Source: Xiphydria camelus (taxonomy: Eukaryota; Arthropoda; Insecta; Hymenoptera; Xiphydriidae). From it: a stretch of DNA of 64,000 nucleotides. A program made the translations under genes and the position numbers. The notes below the pieces were generated by a model. The model had not been told where the DNA came from and did not search any database. It saw nothing but the letters and a program-made list of their open reading frames with translations. Positions 19,134 to 30,649 of this stretch are shown here, piece after piece. The stretch is from the NCBI GenBank assembly GCA_963678675.1, contig OY783196.1, forward strand, positions 14,006,138 through 14,070,137, read 5' to 3'. The stretch's first letter is position 1; the number at the start of each line of letters is the position of its first letter.

Positions 19134-21869
19134 ATGGTGCTGGATCATTCACCACTGCCGGAACAAGCTCAACCACGAATCGGAAAAGCTCAAACAGCCA
19201 ACCAACAAGAAATGGAACAACAAATTATCGAGTTACAGGCACAACTGCAACAATTAATGCAGAACCAACAGGATGAAAATCAACCCAGACAAATCGATCA
19301 GGTAGCAGCCGTAACAACGTTCAAACTTGCCTCATTCTGGAAAACAAAGCCAATTCAATGGTTCCAACAAATAGAATCTGTCTTTCGACGCAGAGGCATT
19401 CGTAGCGATCAAGCGAAATACGACGCCGTAATCGAGGCGCTCGACTCGAACGCTATAGAGGAAATATCAGACATTGTTGGGAACCCACCTGAGACAGGTA
19501 AATATGATCACCTAAGAGAAAACCTAATTAAACGTTTCACAGAATCATCCGAACGACAACTTCATAAACTGCTATCAGAGATAGAACTAGGTGACAAAAA
19601 ACCGACACAATTACTACGAATCATGAGAGAACTTGCAAACAATAAGGCATCAGACGACTTATTAAAGACAAGATGGCTCGATCTGTTGCCATCAAACACA
19701 AGGAACATACTAAAGGTCGTCCGAAATGCATCACTCACAGAATTAGCAGACATAGCCGACAGCATCCTAGAAAATCACAGCAGCAGCTCATACGTCATGG
19801 CAACGTCAACAAGCACCAACAACAAAAGAAAAGCCGACACAGGAAAAGAGACGAAGGAGGACAGTGATAACTCACGCATCAGCAAGACAGAAAGTGACAT
19901 CAGCAAACTAAAAGATGACATCAACGAATTGAAGGATCTCGTGAAACAAATGTTAAATATGCAAACAGATTTGAATGCGAGACGCCAAAACTACAGCGAC
20001 AGGAGTCGACCGAGATCGCGATCGCAATTCCGCACCCACAACGAAGAAGGCAAATGTTACTTCCACACTAAATTTGGCACAAACGCATATAAGTGCATTA
20101 AACCGTGCACGTTCACCTCAACCAATGCAGCAGCAGCAGCAACAACAACAACAACGAATCCCACCTCAGCAGGGAAACTGATCACGCTGTCGTCAACAAA
20201 GGCGGTAGATGACAGCGACAACAACAACATCCAAGAGCACCGCCTACACATATACGACCGCAGAACAGGACAGAAATACCTAGTCGACTCCGGATCAGCA
20301 GTATCCGTAATACCAAAACAATCTATCAAAGAAAAGATGAACATAACATCATTCAAATTATATGCTGCCAATTCAACGGTAATAAATACCTACGGATCAC
20401 GCCTACAAACACTAAATCTTGGTCTCCGACGAGAATTCCGATGGCCATTCATAATCGCAGACGTGAAGACAGCCATAATTGGCGCAGACTTCATCGGATA
20501 CTACGGTCTACTCATAGACCTTCAGAAAAGGAAGTTAATCGACCCCCTAACAACCCTTGCTACCGCAGGAGACATACAGCGAGCCGATGAACACAGCATC
20601 TCCACGGTACAAACCAGCCAGGAAACGAAAAATGTACAATATTGGGATTTACTAAAACAGTACCCAAGTGTTACAACACCGACATTCAAATATCGAAACC
20701 AAAACTCACCAGACGTCGTACACCACATTATCACCCAGGGACTTCCAGTGCATGAACGACCACGCAGGCTAGCGGGTGAGAAATTAAAAGCAGCACAAAA
20801 CGAAATCAACACAATGTTAGAGCAAGGCATCTTACGACCATCGAACAGTCCATGGGCCAGCCCTCTACACATGCAAAAGAAAAAATCCGGAGATTGGAGA
20901 CCTTGTGGCGATTACAGAAAACTAAACGCACAGACGATTCCAGATAGATACCCACCGCCACTCATCGAGGACCTATTTCCAAAGCTGCACAATAAAAAAG
21001 TATTTTTAACACTGGATCTAATGAAGGCATATTACCACATACCAATGGCCGAAGAACACATCCAAAAGACGGCTATAACTACCCCCTTTGGACTCTTCGA
21101 ATTTCTAGTCATGCCATTTGGTCTAAAAAACGCGACACAAACGTTTCAAAGATTCATTGATTCAATATTTCGTGACCTAGACTTTGTATACTGCTATATA
21201 GACGACATCATTATAATTTCAGAATCACACGAAAAACACAAGAAGCATCTGCGCATCGTACTTAACCGACTGCAGGAATTCAATCTGATAATCAACGCAA
21301 ACAAATGCTCATTAGGACAGACCGAGGTAATATTTCTTGGATACACGATCAATCAGGAAGGCTACAAACCACCAAAAGAAAAAATTGAAGCAATAACCAA
21401 CTTCCCGAAACCACAAACGATCCAAGAGCTACGACGCTTCATCGGCATGATGAATTACTATAGACGATGTATTCCTCACGCCGCAGAACTACAAGCGCCA
21501 CTCACCGGTTACTTACAGGACTCCAAGAAAAACGACAAACGAAAAATCATGTGGAACCCCACATCTGAAAAAGCTTTCGACGAATGTAAGCAAAGTTTAG
21601 CAACAATCACCACGACTACATATCTCTCGCCGTCAGCAGAACTGGCATTGTCCACAGATGCATCCAACGTAGCGATAGGAGCATCGTTGGAACAACTCAT
21701 AGACAATCATTGGATACCAATCGGATTCTTTTCAAGAAAACTCAGCACAGCAGAAAAAAATTACAGTACGTACGATCGAGAATTATTAGCCATCTATGCA
21801 GCAATCAAACATTTTCAACATATACTGGAATGCCGCAGATTTGTCATAAAGACGGACCACAGCCTATAA
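19134..21869 (+). pseudogene. CsRn1-type Gag-Pol, first part (frameshifted)
   Basis: The 911-codon frame starts with Gag (FKLASFWKTKPIQWFQQIES), goes through the CHCC-type motif CYFHTKFGTNAYKCIKPC (about residue 307), then aspartic protease with active site VDSGSA (residues 384-389) and RT with fingers VFLTLDLMKAYYHIPMAEEH and the catalytic YIDD at residues 688-691. RNase H begins at STDASNVAIG (about 840). It ends early within the RNase H TDH motif because one base appears to be missing near 21862-21868; the rest continues in the next frame. ATG 19134 is the first in this frame; a longer or different start cannot be excluded because the leader is unclear. Confidence 0.88.
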
Positions 21870-23422
21870 CATACGCATTTAAACAAAAAGCGGAGAAAGC
21901 TTCACAACGACAACTACGACAACTTGACTACATTTCACAACACAGCACAGACATCATACATGTGAAAGGCGACGAAAACACTGTAGCAGACGCACTGTCA
22001 AGAATCAGCACCATCAACATGCCAACAATACTAAGCGCACAACTGATACAATCGTCACAAGAAAAAGACGACGAATTACAGAGTCTGTTGCAAAATAATT
22101 CCTCACTAAAACTACAAAGACTACAGGCAGAACCAAATGGAAACATTTACTGTGACATTTCTACGAACTATGTCAGACCATACATACCGAGAGAACTCCG
22201 AAAAATCGCCTTCGACACAATCCATGGGCTATCACACCCCAGTGGACGAGTCACAGCAAAGGAACTAAAAGAAAAATACATTTGGCCAGGAATAAAGAAA
22301 GATGCGCTGAAATGGGCACGAGAATGTCTCCAATGCCAGCGCGCAAAGATACAGCGATACAATCGAATCCCACCAATCAACATCGACGTGCCAGATGCAC
22401 GCTTCAATCATATAAACATCGACATTATAGTTATGCCACCAATAGACAATCACAAATATTGCCTAACAATTATCGACAGGTTCTCGAGATGGCCGGTAGC
22501 AGTACCACTTAAAGATGCCACTGCTCCCATAGTCGCCACGGCATTATTTAACAACTGGATCAGCTTTTATGGAACCCCGCTAACAATCACCACCGACCAA
22601 GGACCACAATTCGAGTCAGCATTGTTCAAAGCTCTCGCAAAATTCATCGGAGCAGCACGCACTCGAACTTCGCCATACCATCCCGCATCAAACGGCATGA
22701 TTGAACGATGGCACAGAACACTAAAAGCAGCATTAATGTGCAAACCAGATGTCCCTTGGATCGACGTACTTCCATCAGTCATGCTTGGTCTACGAACCAG
22801 CCTAAAAGAAGATTTACAAGCATCGCCAGCTGAATTATTATACGGCACGCAACTCAGAGTCCCTGGCGAATTCTTTGTACATCAAGATCGTCCAGCAGAC
22901 CCACAAGTATTTGTAGAACGGCAGCGAGAAATAATGCAGAATATTCGACCAACACCCACATCTCATCATAACAAGACACGACTATTCAAATTAAAAGATC
23001 TCGACAACTGCACACACGTATTTCTACGATGCGACCACGTGAAAGCTCCACTTGAACCACCGTACATGGGACCTTACCATATCATCGACAGAATCACAGA
23101 TCGACTATACAAAATCAACGTAAATGGTCAAGAAAAAAATATTTCTGTCGATCGCCTAAAACCAGCATTTACTACCCACGACGACGTGCAACAAGACCTG
23201 GAAGCACCCGCTGAACCTCAGACGACTCAGCCGGTGCTCTCTAGGGGGGGAGTGGCTGTGGAGTCTCCGCAGCCGCTTCCAACCAGCGACAGCAGCCGAC
23301 CCACAACGAGCGACGGCGTCGCCACCAGCAGACGACGGAAACAGGTCTTTCTCCCGCGCGAAGAGGACCTGCCGCCTCAGTTGGAGATCCGCCCAAAAAG
23401 CGCGCGCGTGATCTCATTTTGA
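21870..23422 (+). pseudogene. CsRn1-type Pol, second part (RNase H end and integrase)
   Basis: This is in the frame that opens at 21710, but only the part after about 21860 is homologous. It holds the end of RNase H (LDYISQHSTDIIHVKGDENT…ADALSR). Integrase follows, with the H-H-C-C zinc motif (HGLSHPSG…CLQCQRAK) and the DDE core: D in INIDIIVMPP, D in ITTDQGPQFES and E in NGMIERWHR, all intact. The C-terminal tail passes through the purine tract and ends at 23422, in or near the 3' LTR. The single frameshift upstream is the only visible lesion in the coding part. Confidence 0.85.
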
Positions 23423-23569
23423 GAGAGAAGAAGAATGGACGAGTAGTGCTAGAAAAAGGAGTGCTCTTTGTATCAGGCCGAAGCCGAATAAACGAAAATT
23501 CTAATTGTGGTGCTTCCCAATCCATAGTCTTGCTCATTGAAAAGCCCCTGTGGTAGGGAACCCCCACAA

Positions 23570-23903
23570 ATTTGCCTGTAGTACGCGCATCTTGGCTAGC
23601 TCCGATAAACTTCAAAGCCTTACAACCGTGATTCATGACCCATTTTTTGCAGGTATACCTATAGGGTTATACCATCGTGTTTGCAATAAAATTATCTTTA
23701 TTTTCATATATAGTTTAATTGGTAAGCAGATCGGTGCAAATTGCTTATATCAGCTCAACTGTTTATATAGTTTTAAGGGTAGTCTTGAACATATTTTATT
23801 AGCCTACCCATTCGCGATATATTCATTGACGTATTATGTTTGATAAAAAATACTTTTCATCGGGTAAGCAGATCGGTGAAGAACGCGTCTAGTTCGGATC
23901 TTA
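23570..23903. repeat. Right arm of the 6.6-kb inverted repeat pair
   Basis: It is the inverted partner of 17249-17563. The outer edge reads CTAGTTCGGATC. A minus-strand frame here (MNHGCKALKFIGASQDARTT) is shared with the left arm and may be a piece of a captured exon, but the product was not recognised. Confidence 0.72.
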
Positions 23904-23944
23904 GACTACTACTTCTGAGCGTACTGAGCGGTAGCGGTTTACCC

Positions 23945-24083
23945 GTGTCGAAAACCACTACAGAACACTATAGAATATTTTCAACCACTACTGAAAACCT
24001 GAGTAGTGGTACAATAGTGGTGAGCAGTGGTTCAATGGTGGTCAGTAGTGGTTCAATGGTGGTGAGCAGTGATCCAAAAGTGA
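23945..24083. repeat. Left arm, AGTAGTGGTT minisatellite-like inverted repeat
   Basis: CGAAAACCACTACAG is followed by short tandem units of the AGTGGTTCAATGGTGGT type. The inverted counterpart (…CTGTAGTGGTTTTCG) is at about 30440-30575. The Harbinger-derived copy B lies between them, so it inserted into this foldback element. Confidence 0.7.
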
Positions 24084-24367
24084 TATTTAAGGCCGGTTTT
24101 ACCAACATGGTATAAACGCCGTATAGCGCTATACTGAGAATAACCAGTACGCAAGCGTTTTACCACGATGGTATAAGTCTGGAATAGGATAAACTTTGGA
24201 ATAAATGCAGGGATAGCTAATCCGGCAGTTTCAGCGCTGGATAAGCTAGCTATCCTCGGTATAACCTAACTTTTTGTTTGCGTCTTTATTCTTCCGTGAC
24301 AGAATCAGAACCGTGACAGAATCATAATAATTGTTATTAGTTGTGAAATAGAGTTGAATGATGTGCC

Positions 24368-24713
24368 AGTTTTCGAATCATCATCTGATGATGAAATTGA
24401 CGTCTTACAAAGAATGAGAAATCTTAGGAAAATACGTGCCCGGTAAGTAAATAAAGGATACCTATACCTAATAATGTATAACCAATATCTAATACAAAAC
24501 TATTCCAGAGTTGACTATTTCGAAGAATACAATGGTTGTAGAATTCTTCACTTGATTTCGTTTGGAAAAACAAACCTGTCAGAGATTATTGGGCCAAATA
24601 CGACATCGCATTGCTACGAGGTCGCAAAGAAATGCAGCAATTTAGCCAGCAACGAAATTATTGCCAACTTTAAGATTTCTTGTTTCGGGATCAATGCTAA
24701 TTACTGTAGGTAA
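24368..24713 (+). pseudogene. Harbinger transposase N-terminal relic, copy B
   Basis: A first exon encoding an acidic segment (SSSDDEIDVLQRMRNLRKIRA) ends at a good donor (GGTAAGT, about 24442). A 60-bp intron ends with TTCCAG, and the next exon starts RVDYFEEYN. The Harbinger helix block follows (FRLEKQT… in the other frame), with the stop TGA inside it and a frame change before it. The exon ends at GTAATC. The DDE catalytic part is absent. Confidence 0.65.
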
Positions 24714-24757
24714 TCGTTTTTATCATAATGTAAAAACTTTTAATTAGTTATTATTAT

Positions 24758-25311
24758 ATGCCGCCACCTCTGCAACCTCCGACGACTCCTAACATCTCGA
24801 GGAGAGCTAGTTCACAGGACTACAAGTTCGTCGATCGGCATAAACCGCCACTGATCTCCCAGAAATCAATGGGTGACATACTGAAAAACATCGACAAAGT
24901 CAAATTGAAACTCGTCACAAGGTACGATTAAACACTTTTATCGCGGTAAACTTTTAATTCACCAGGAACAAAGAGGAGTTTCGCATTGTCAGAATGTCGT
25001 GGCTGCGAAGGATTGATTTTGTTCACAGTGGGCTTTTAAACGTGTTTTTCAGATCGTCGGGTGGGAGACCTTTGCGAGCCAAACGAGAAAATAGCTCTTA
25101 CAACGACCTTCAAGAGATCTTACGGAAACGATATATCGCAATGCAATCGCCGGACAGTAGAAATTCCACCGCGACGTTGACGCTCGATGATTCATTCTAC
25201 ATTAAGAACTCGATGATGCTCAATTTCTCTGGGTCGCAGCATTCGCGTCGGACGGTGCTCCGAGGAATGGCTATTGTAGCCTTGCTTTCCACGCGTGAGA
25301 TTGAATCATGA
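24758..25311 (+). CDS. Captured MTFR1-like gene fragment, copy B (two exons)
   Basis: Exons 24758-24921 and 25053-25311 join in phase across a GT…CAG intron to give 140 codons. Exon 1 encodes a proline-rich start (MPPPLQPPTTPN) and the motif KSMGDILKNIDKVKLKLVTR. Exon 2 continues SSGGRPLRAKRENSS and LQEILRKRYIAMQSPDSRNS. This order, 'M(A/G)D(I/V)LKxxxKVKL…RSPGGRPxRxK…DPxxILxxALKxxF', is the conserved C-terminal part of mitochondrial fission regulators (MTFR1/MTFR1L/MTFR2). The N-terminal part of a full MTFR protein is missing. The intact splice sites indicate genomic capture of the host gene rather than a retrocopy. This copy has the longest reading frame of the three; expression is unknown. 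Confidence 0.72.
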
Positions 25312-25553
25312 TTATAATTAGATAGATAGATAGATGATTTATTTCGGCTTTACAGCCACGAAAGGAGGTTGGTTATACAACTCTATAGGTACATTTACTC
25401 TTAATATAGGCTAACGCAAAAAATATTTCATATAACATAACTGATAATAAAATAAAATAACTATAATATAATACCTAATAATAAGATAAAACAATTATAA
25501 TATAGTAACTCATAATTTATTCCCCGTCTTTGCCATTTTGCCCCCTCGACGCT

Positions 25554-27763
25554 TTAGCTTTTCCGCTTCCTCCTCTTTTCCAGCTGTTTTAACCATTCCC
25601 TAGCCTTCTCGCTACCTTCCTCATTTAATAGCTCTTCCACTTCCAAATCTACTCGCGGCATCTCAACGCAATCCCTGATTAGGTGCTCCAACGTGCCCCC
25701 TTCTTTCTCGCAGAGCTTACATTTTCTTCTCTCCTCATCCATCCAGTATTTATTTGCCTCTTCCTCGTTTCCGCATCTTGCTCTAGCAATCCTTCTTAGG
25801 TCCCCTCTCTCTCCTACTCTCCTGAGGTAACTTGCCCTGTCATTACTACACAAGTATCTATACCTCTTGTTATATCTCGCTCTCCATATTTTGTCCCGCT
25901 GTTCCTGCATTTGTGTCTCGCAATCTCTATCACTCAACGCTATACTCGCTATACGTCCTTCTATCATAGCCGCAATCCCTGCCTCGCTATATCCGCATCT
26001 CCTTAGATATTCGTTTCTCTCCTCTACCGATCTGGTGCCACTTACCTTCCCCTCATCTCTTTCTCGCAGACATTCCTTTATCAGCTCGCTAGCTCCTTCT
26101 TCCCTTACTCTTTCCTCAAATCTCATCGCTCTTTTCCCCGCCCTTATCCTAAGTGGTTTCCTCTTTGATTCTTCTATCACTATATATCCTGGCGTCGATC
26201 TCTCTAGCCCTAGCACCCACTTTATATATTTTCTTTGTAATTTTTCTAACCCTTCCCAGCTTCTCCATCCCCATATTTCTACTCCGTAGCTAACTACACT
26301 CCACACCAGTTTATCAAACAGCCACATTCTCCTTATAAAATCTTCCCTGAAAAGACGCTCCCCAATGCCCCAGACTTGCCTAAGTACTAAGTTGCCCTTT
26401 TTCACTAAGTCCCCGATCTGTCCTGCTTTATCTCCATTCTTTTTAAATACATAACCTAGATATTTGAATTCCTTCACCTCCTCTATTTCTTTACCTTTCC
26501 ACTTCCACCTTGTCTTTCTTACCTTCCCTCTCCCTTTCTTACATACCATTACTTTCGACTTATCCACATTCAAGGTCAGCTCCTTTTCTGACAAATACTT
26601 TTGCAAGACCCACATCATCCCTTTAAGCGCTTCTTCATTTTTTGCGAGCATCACAATATCGTCAGCATAGGCGAGGTGGTGAATTCTACTTTCTCCCAAT
26701 TCCACTCCTCCTACCATGCCTCTTTCCAGCGTCTCTTCCAGGTCTGCTAAGAAGATTGCAAAAACCGAAGGGCTCAGCGGGCATCCTTGCCTCACTCCCT
26801 TTTCCGTCCAGAAGGGTTCTGAAGCTTCTCCCTCTATCAATATGGTTACCTTTGTCTCCTCGTAGATCTCTATGCATCTTTCTATTAGTCCTCTTCTAAC
26901 TCCTCTCTGTTCCATCGTGCTCCACATTCTTTCCCTGTTCACCGTGTCAAAAGCCGCCTTAAGATCGACAAAGAATATACAAAGGCCCTCCTTATCCTTC
27001 TTTTCCTCTCTGTCTACTATGTGCTGCAGCACGTACACGTTGTCGAGCGCCGATCTCTTCTCCCTGAAACCTGCTTGTTCCTCTGGTAGAATTCCTTTTC
27101 CCTCTATCTCCGTCCTCAGTCTCTTTTCCAGAACCGCCGCATATATCTTGTACGCCGTAATGTGATTCCTCTGTAGTTAGCCGGGTCATCCCTGTCTCCT
27201 TTTTTATAAATTGGGAAGATAGCGCCCTCTCTCCAACTTTCTGGAAAGCCTTCTCCTCTCCACACTCTCTTCACTAGTTCCTTTAATTTCTTTCTGGCCT
27301 TACCTTCGCTGAATTTCCATGCCTCGTTCGGAATCCCATCCGTACCTGCCGCCTTATTTCTCTTCATACTCTTTATTTGCTCTTCTATCTCCTTGTCCGT
27401 TAACTCTTCTTCAGTATCTCCCTCTCTGTTTCTTCTCCTTCCTTTCCCTTCATGCCTCTGGTTTCCCTCCAGCAATTTCATGAAATGTGCTCTCCACTCC
27501 TCGGCTTGTACTTTATCGCTGGGAATCCCTTTCTTTCTCCTCCCTTTATTTACATATTTCCATACGTCTGCTGCTTTTCTCACGTTTTTAATCTCTTCCA
27601 ATTCCTTGTTCTTCAGCTGCGTTTCTTTCTGCTCACATAACTTCTTGAACTCCATCTTCTTCTCCAGGTAGTCCTCTCTCCGCTTCCTACCTTGCCTCCA
27701 TTTTCTGTATGCTCTCGCAGTCTCCCTTTTCTTTCTCGTACACTCTTTATCCCACCAGTTTTT
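25554..27763 (-). pseudogene. LINE ORF2, reverse transcriptase part
   Basis: From 27763 to about 27166 the frame equals that of the endonuclease and includes the RT start (NKAAGTDGIPNEAWK and DPANYRGITL). A short deletion near 27165 then shifts the frame, and from 27038 a 494-codon frame has FVDLKAAFDTVNR, KGVRQGCPLSPSVFAIFLAD, the catalytic YADD (26658-26669) and the FKYLGY motif. A C-terminal CKLCEKEGGTLEHLIRDC zinc motif follows, and the frame ends at 25554. The conserved RT residues are intact; only the stop and the frameshift inactivate it. Confidence 0.88.
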
Positions 27764-28867
27764 CTATCCAATTATCCTTCTTTTTAATCGTATCATTTTC
27801 TTCGGCATGCCGGTGACCACCCTTGACTGCAGCTCCTCCCAGTCTTCCTCGATGTCCTTGCTCCCTAAGTCTAACTCCCTTGTATAATCCTTATACTGGG
27901 TAATTGTATTCTCGTCCCATATGCAGATTTGCTTAACTTTCTCTTCCTCGTAATACACTTCTCCCCCCTCTTTCAGTTCAATTATCAGCGGCTGGTGGTC
28001 CGACTCCGTCCTTTCTCCTACTCGGAAGCTTCTTATTTCATTGAAGGCTTCCCTATTCGCCATGGCGTAATCGATTACCGTTGGTCCTCTACCTCCTGTG
28101 TACGTATACTCTCCTTCCTCATCGCCTACAAAATTTCCGTTGAGTAGGATCCAGCCTTTCTCCTCAATTAACTTTCCCAGCTTCCTGCCCTCCTCATTTC
28201 TTATTTCGCCCTTCGATTTTCTTGCCATTTCTTCTCCATCAAAACCCATCAAACTCGCTATACCCATCCTGGCATTAAAATCCCCCGCAATTACAAGGTT
28301 TTCTTCTTCCGCTTCGCTCACTTTCTCTTCGAGTGTTTTCGCTAATTTCTCCACTCCTTCGCTACTATAGACTGCGATAGCTCTCCATTTTTCTTTGGCA
28401 ATCCTGAAACTTACCTCCATTACGCCTTCACCTTGTATTCCCTCTCTTTCTTCCCTCTTTTTGGCTTCAACCACGCTTTCTCTCACTCCCATAATGATCC
28501 CTCCTTTGGCCTTTCCCTTCAGTTTCTCCCTCCTAGCATGCTGGCTGCTCCATACAAAACCTTTCGGCAAAACCTCCTTTAGTTTACTCCAATCCTTCTC
28601 CTCTATCCACGTTTCTATTAGTGCTACAGTGTCGAAGTCCTGAACGAATTTCCAAAAGTCTCTATCCTTCCTCTTTACCCCTGCAACGTTCCAGAAAAGC
28701 ATTCTTCGTTTCCTTACATCCGTTCCCCTCTTTCGTGGCTCGCCTAAAAATCCTGGTTGTTCTCTCCCCATTCTTCCCTCTGCCATCTTCTCCAACGCCC
28801 ATTGCTCCACACTTTCTGGAAGCCAACTTTGATCTGTACTCCTCTTCTCCTCTCCAGCCTCGCCCAT
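27764..28867 (-). pseudogene. LINE ORF2, endonuclease part
   Basis: This 367-codon frame has the AP-endonuclease order: LFWNVAG, LIETWIEE, GDFNAR (about 28265) and SDHQPL (about 27985), all with the catalytic N, E, D and H. It ends at TAG 27764-27766. The reading frame continues uninterrupted afterwards into the RT part, so this stop is a nonsense change rather than a true end. Confidence 0.82.
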
Positions 28868-29649
28868 TCCAAAATCTCCCTCTGTATTTCTCTCTCCTTC
28901 CTTGTCAAATCATGGTCGATGAAGATTGGTACATTGCCCAGGTTACTCTTCTTTTCCATGATCCTCTTCTTTGTCTCCCAGTCTTCCACCCCGACGATCA
29001 CCATCTTCCTCTCTCTGCCAACAATCTTGGCCCACTTCAATTTCGCTTCCACCTTTACTTTTTCTTTCAGGAATTTTTCCACTTCATTTTTTCCATCTTG
29101 TCCTTCCAGCTGGAGCCCTCTGATCACAATGTTATTTTTCCTTAATTCTCTATCCTTCTGCTCCATGAATCTTTCTATCCGCTCTGTGCCCGCCTCGCCT
29201 CCACCTGCTCTCCCTTCTAGCGCTGCTATTCTCCTTTCCATTCCCTGCATCTTTTCTTTCATCTCTGCTTTTTCCTCCTGCCATACTGCTTGCCTTTCCT
29301 CTATCTCCCTCCTTATCCCTCCGATACTCGCCGCTACCTCTTTCCCTATTTCTACCTTCATCTCATTGAGATCTCCTTTCAATTCTTCAAACCGGCTTAT
29401 CAAGCTCTCGAACATTTCCTCGATACTTTTCCGTTTTGCTTCTTCTCCTTCCTTACTTCTTGTGCCCTCATCCTCTTCCTCGCCATTTTCTCGCCTCTCT
29501 TCGTTTCTCTTCGCCTCTCTAAGCATTACGCCTACATCCTTTTCAGACCTCCTTGCTCTCTCCAGTTGTTCCGCTTTGGATGGCCTTCCGACTCCTTTCG
29601 CGCTTCCCTCCGCCTTCTTTCCTTCCTTGCCTTTCACATTACCCGCCAT
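28744..29649 (-). CDS. LINE ORF1 protein (coiled coil, RRM-like)
   Basis: The 301-codon frame starts at 29649. A charged coiled-coil region (about residues 60-165, rich in E/K/R with heptads such as FEELKGDLNEMKVEIGKEV) is followed by LRKNNIVIRGL. This is the start of the RRM-like fold found in ORF1 proteins of mammalian L1 and several insect LINEs. The basic C-terminus ends near RWRRWQREEW. It should bind the element RNA and act as chaperone. ORF2 begins in a different frame before the stop, overlapping by about 120 bp. Confidence 0.8.
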   Translation of the reverse strand: MAGNVKGKEGKKAEGSAKGVGRPSKAEQLERARRSEKDVGVMLREAKRNEERRENGEEEDEGTRSKEGEEAKRKSIEEMFESLISRFEELKGDLNEMKVEIGKEVAASIGGIRREIEERQAVWQEEKAEMKEKMQGMERRIAALEGRAGGGEAGTERIERFMEQKDRELRKNNIVIRGLQLEGQDGKNEVEKFLKEKVKVEAKLKWAKIVGRERKMVIVGVEDWETKKRIMEKKSNLGNVPIFIDHDLTRKEREIQREILEWARLERRRGVQIKVGFQKVWSNGRWRRWQREEWGENNQDF

Positions 29650-30439
29650 GCTTGCGCGCCACCTCGTCGTCCGTCTTTCGCACTTGCTCCGTCCGCCTCT
29701 TCGTCCGCTGGCTAAACTTTCCCTTCTCCTCCTTCCCCGTGCCCGTTTCGCACTCCTAACCTCACTCGCTTTCTCAAGGAAATTATTTCCTATTTCTCCT
29801 TTCTTACCCTTCTCGCCGCATCACGATCTTGTCCCTAGTCTCTTCTCCACACTTTCTTATCCCTTTCTTCGCCTCTCCCTACCTTCTTCTTTAACTATTT
29901 TCTCACTTTTTCGGCCTTTAAGACACACCACTCTCGACACACGTCCGTTCGCACTCGCGTCCCTAACCTTCCCCCCCAATCATGATTATAATTTTATCTG
30001 AGTCAGAGCTCTGGAGAATCAAAATTAATAGATCTCTCTTCTTTTTTATAAGTGAGTCTTTCCCTGCTAGGTAATTTCGCGCGACACATTTTATATTATA
30101 GTTCTTTTTTAATAGGAGGATAGAAGCTCATAGAAACGTCGGGAAAATTTTGTTCTCCCTTCGCTCTTTTCCTAGAAAATGCAAGTTTAAATTTAAAATT
30201 TAAGCACGCGGGTCTACAATCGCGAGAATCTCAACGGTATCCAATAATATCAACCAAAGAAGTCATCTACCATTGCATTGTCTTCTATAAGTAACATTTA
30301 AATTTATCTATGTAGGTATTATACCTTTCTTCAATTCGCGTGATTGCAGAGCTTTCGGGAGCAGAAGTGATACATCCATCGTATAATTTAAATTTTGTAC
30401 CGTTTTTATATGATTCAATAAAAAAATAGTATAACCATT

Positions 30440-30575
30440 ACATGTGCATTACTTACCACTTCTTACCACTGCGCATGCCACTATTCACCACTGTATACCA
30501 CTACTGACCACTATTGTAGAAACCACTACTGACCACTGTAGTGTTCAATCCGCTGTAGTGGTTTTCGATATAATT
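30440..30575. repeat. Right arm, AGTAGTGGTT inverted repeat
   Basis: It is the inverse of 23945-24083. It consists of short CCACTACTGACCACT-type units and ends CTGTAGTGGTTTTCG. Confidence 0.7.
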
Positions 30576-30649
30576 ATGCTCGATCTGCTGAACGCAACCA
30601 TTATAACCATCGACTATGAATACCAGCCTAATAAAGCACATATAATATA

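Larger units (their letters stand above)
19031..23569 (+). mobile_element. CsRn1-type Ty3 retrotransposon, lacking a recognisable 5' LTR
   Basis: Gag, protease, RT, RNase H and integrase follow in Ty3 order. A purine tract AGGGGGGAGT (23241-23250) precedes the likely 3' LTR, which would run to the ACCCCCACA at about 23570. The Gag has a C-x2-H…C-x4-C motif rather than CCHC, a mark of the CsRn1 clade. No matching LTR exists upstream, so the copy is 5'-truncated or rearranged. The left limit given is approximate. Confidence 0.75.
25320..29977 (-). mobile_element. Full-length non-LTR retrotransposon with GATA-type tail
   Basis: The element is 4658 bp on the minus strand. The 5' end starts with seven Gs and the 3' end is a short (TCTA)n run at 25321-25336, not poly(A). 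It is flanked by a perfect 16-bp target duplication AATCATGATTATAATT (25304-25319 and 29978-29993), and copy C of the host element shows the single empty site. ORF1 and ORF2 overlap. ORF2 has one stop and one frameshift, so the copy is dead. It has an AP-type endonuclease, RT and a C-terminal CCHC motif but no RNase H. The exact clade (Jockey/R1/LOA group) is unresolved. Confidence 0.92.
24090..30385 (+). mobile_element. PIF/Harbinger-derived element carrying MTFR1-like exons, copy B
   Basis: It begins after TTA 24087-24089 with (A)GGCCGGTTTTACCAAC, matching copy C. It keeps transposase exon 1, the transposase HTH exon relic, both captured exons and about 390 bp beyond. It was then split by a 4.66-kb LINE (25320-29977). 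Homology to copy C stops at about 30383, so the right terminal repeat is deleted. Confidence 0.85.

Noticed and set aside
23241..23636. 131-codon minus frame crossing the CsRn1 end
   Set aside because: It crosses the retroelement/arm border, so it is chimeric; only the MNHGCK part is shared with the other arm.
28757..30001. 414-codon + strand frame over the LINE
   Set aside because: Antisense of ORF1/ORF2; S/P/F/L-rich composition of a purine-biased sense strand.
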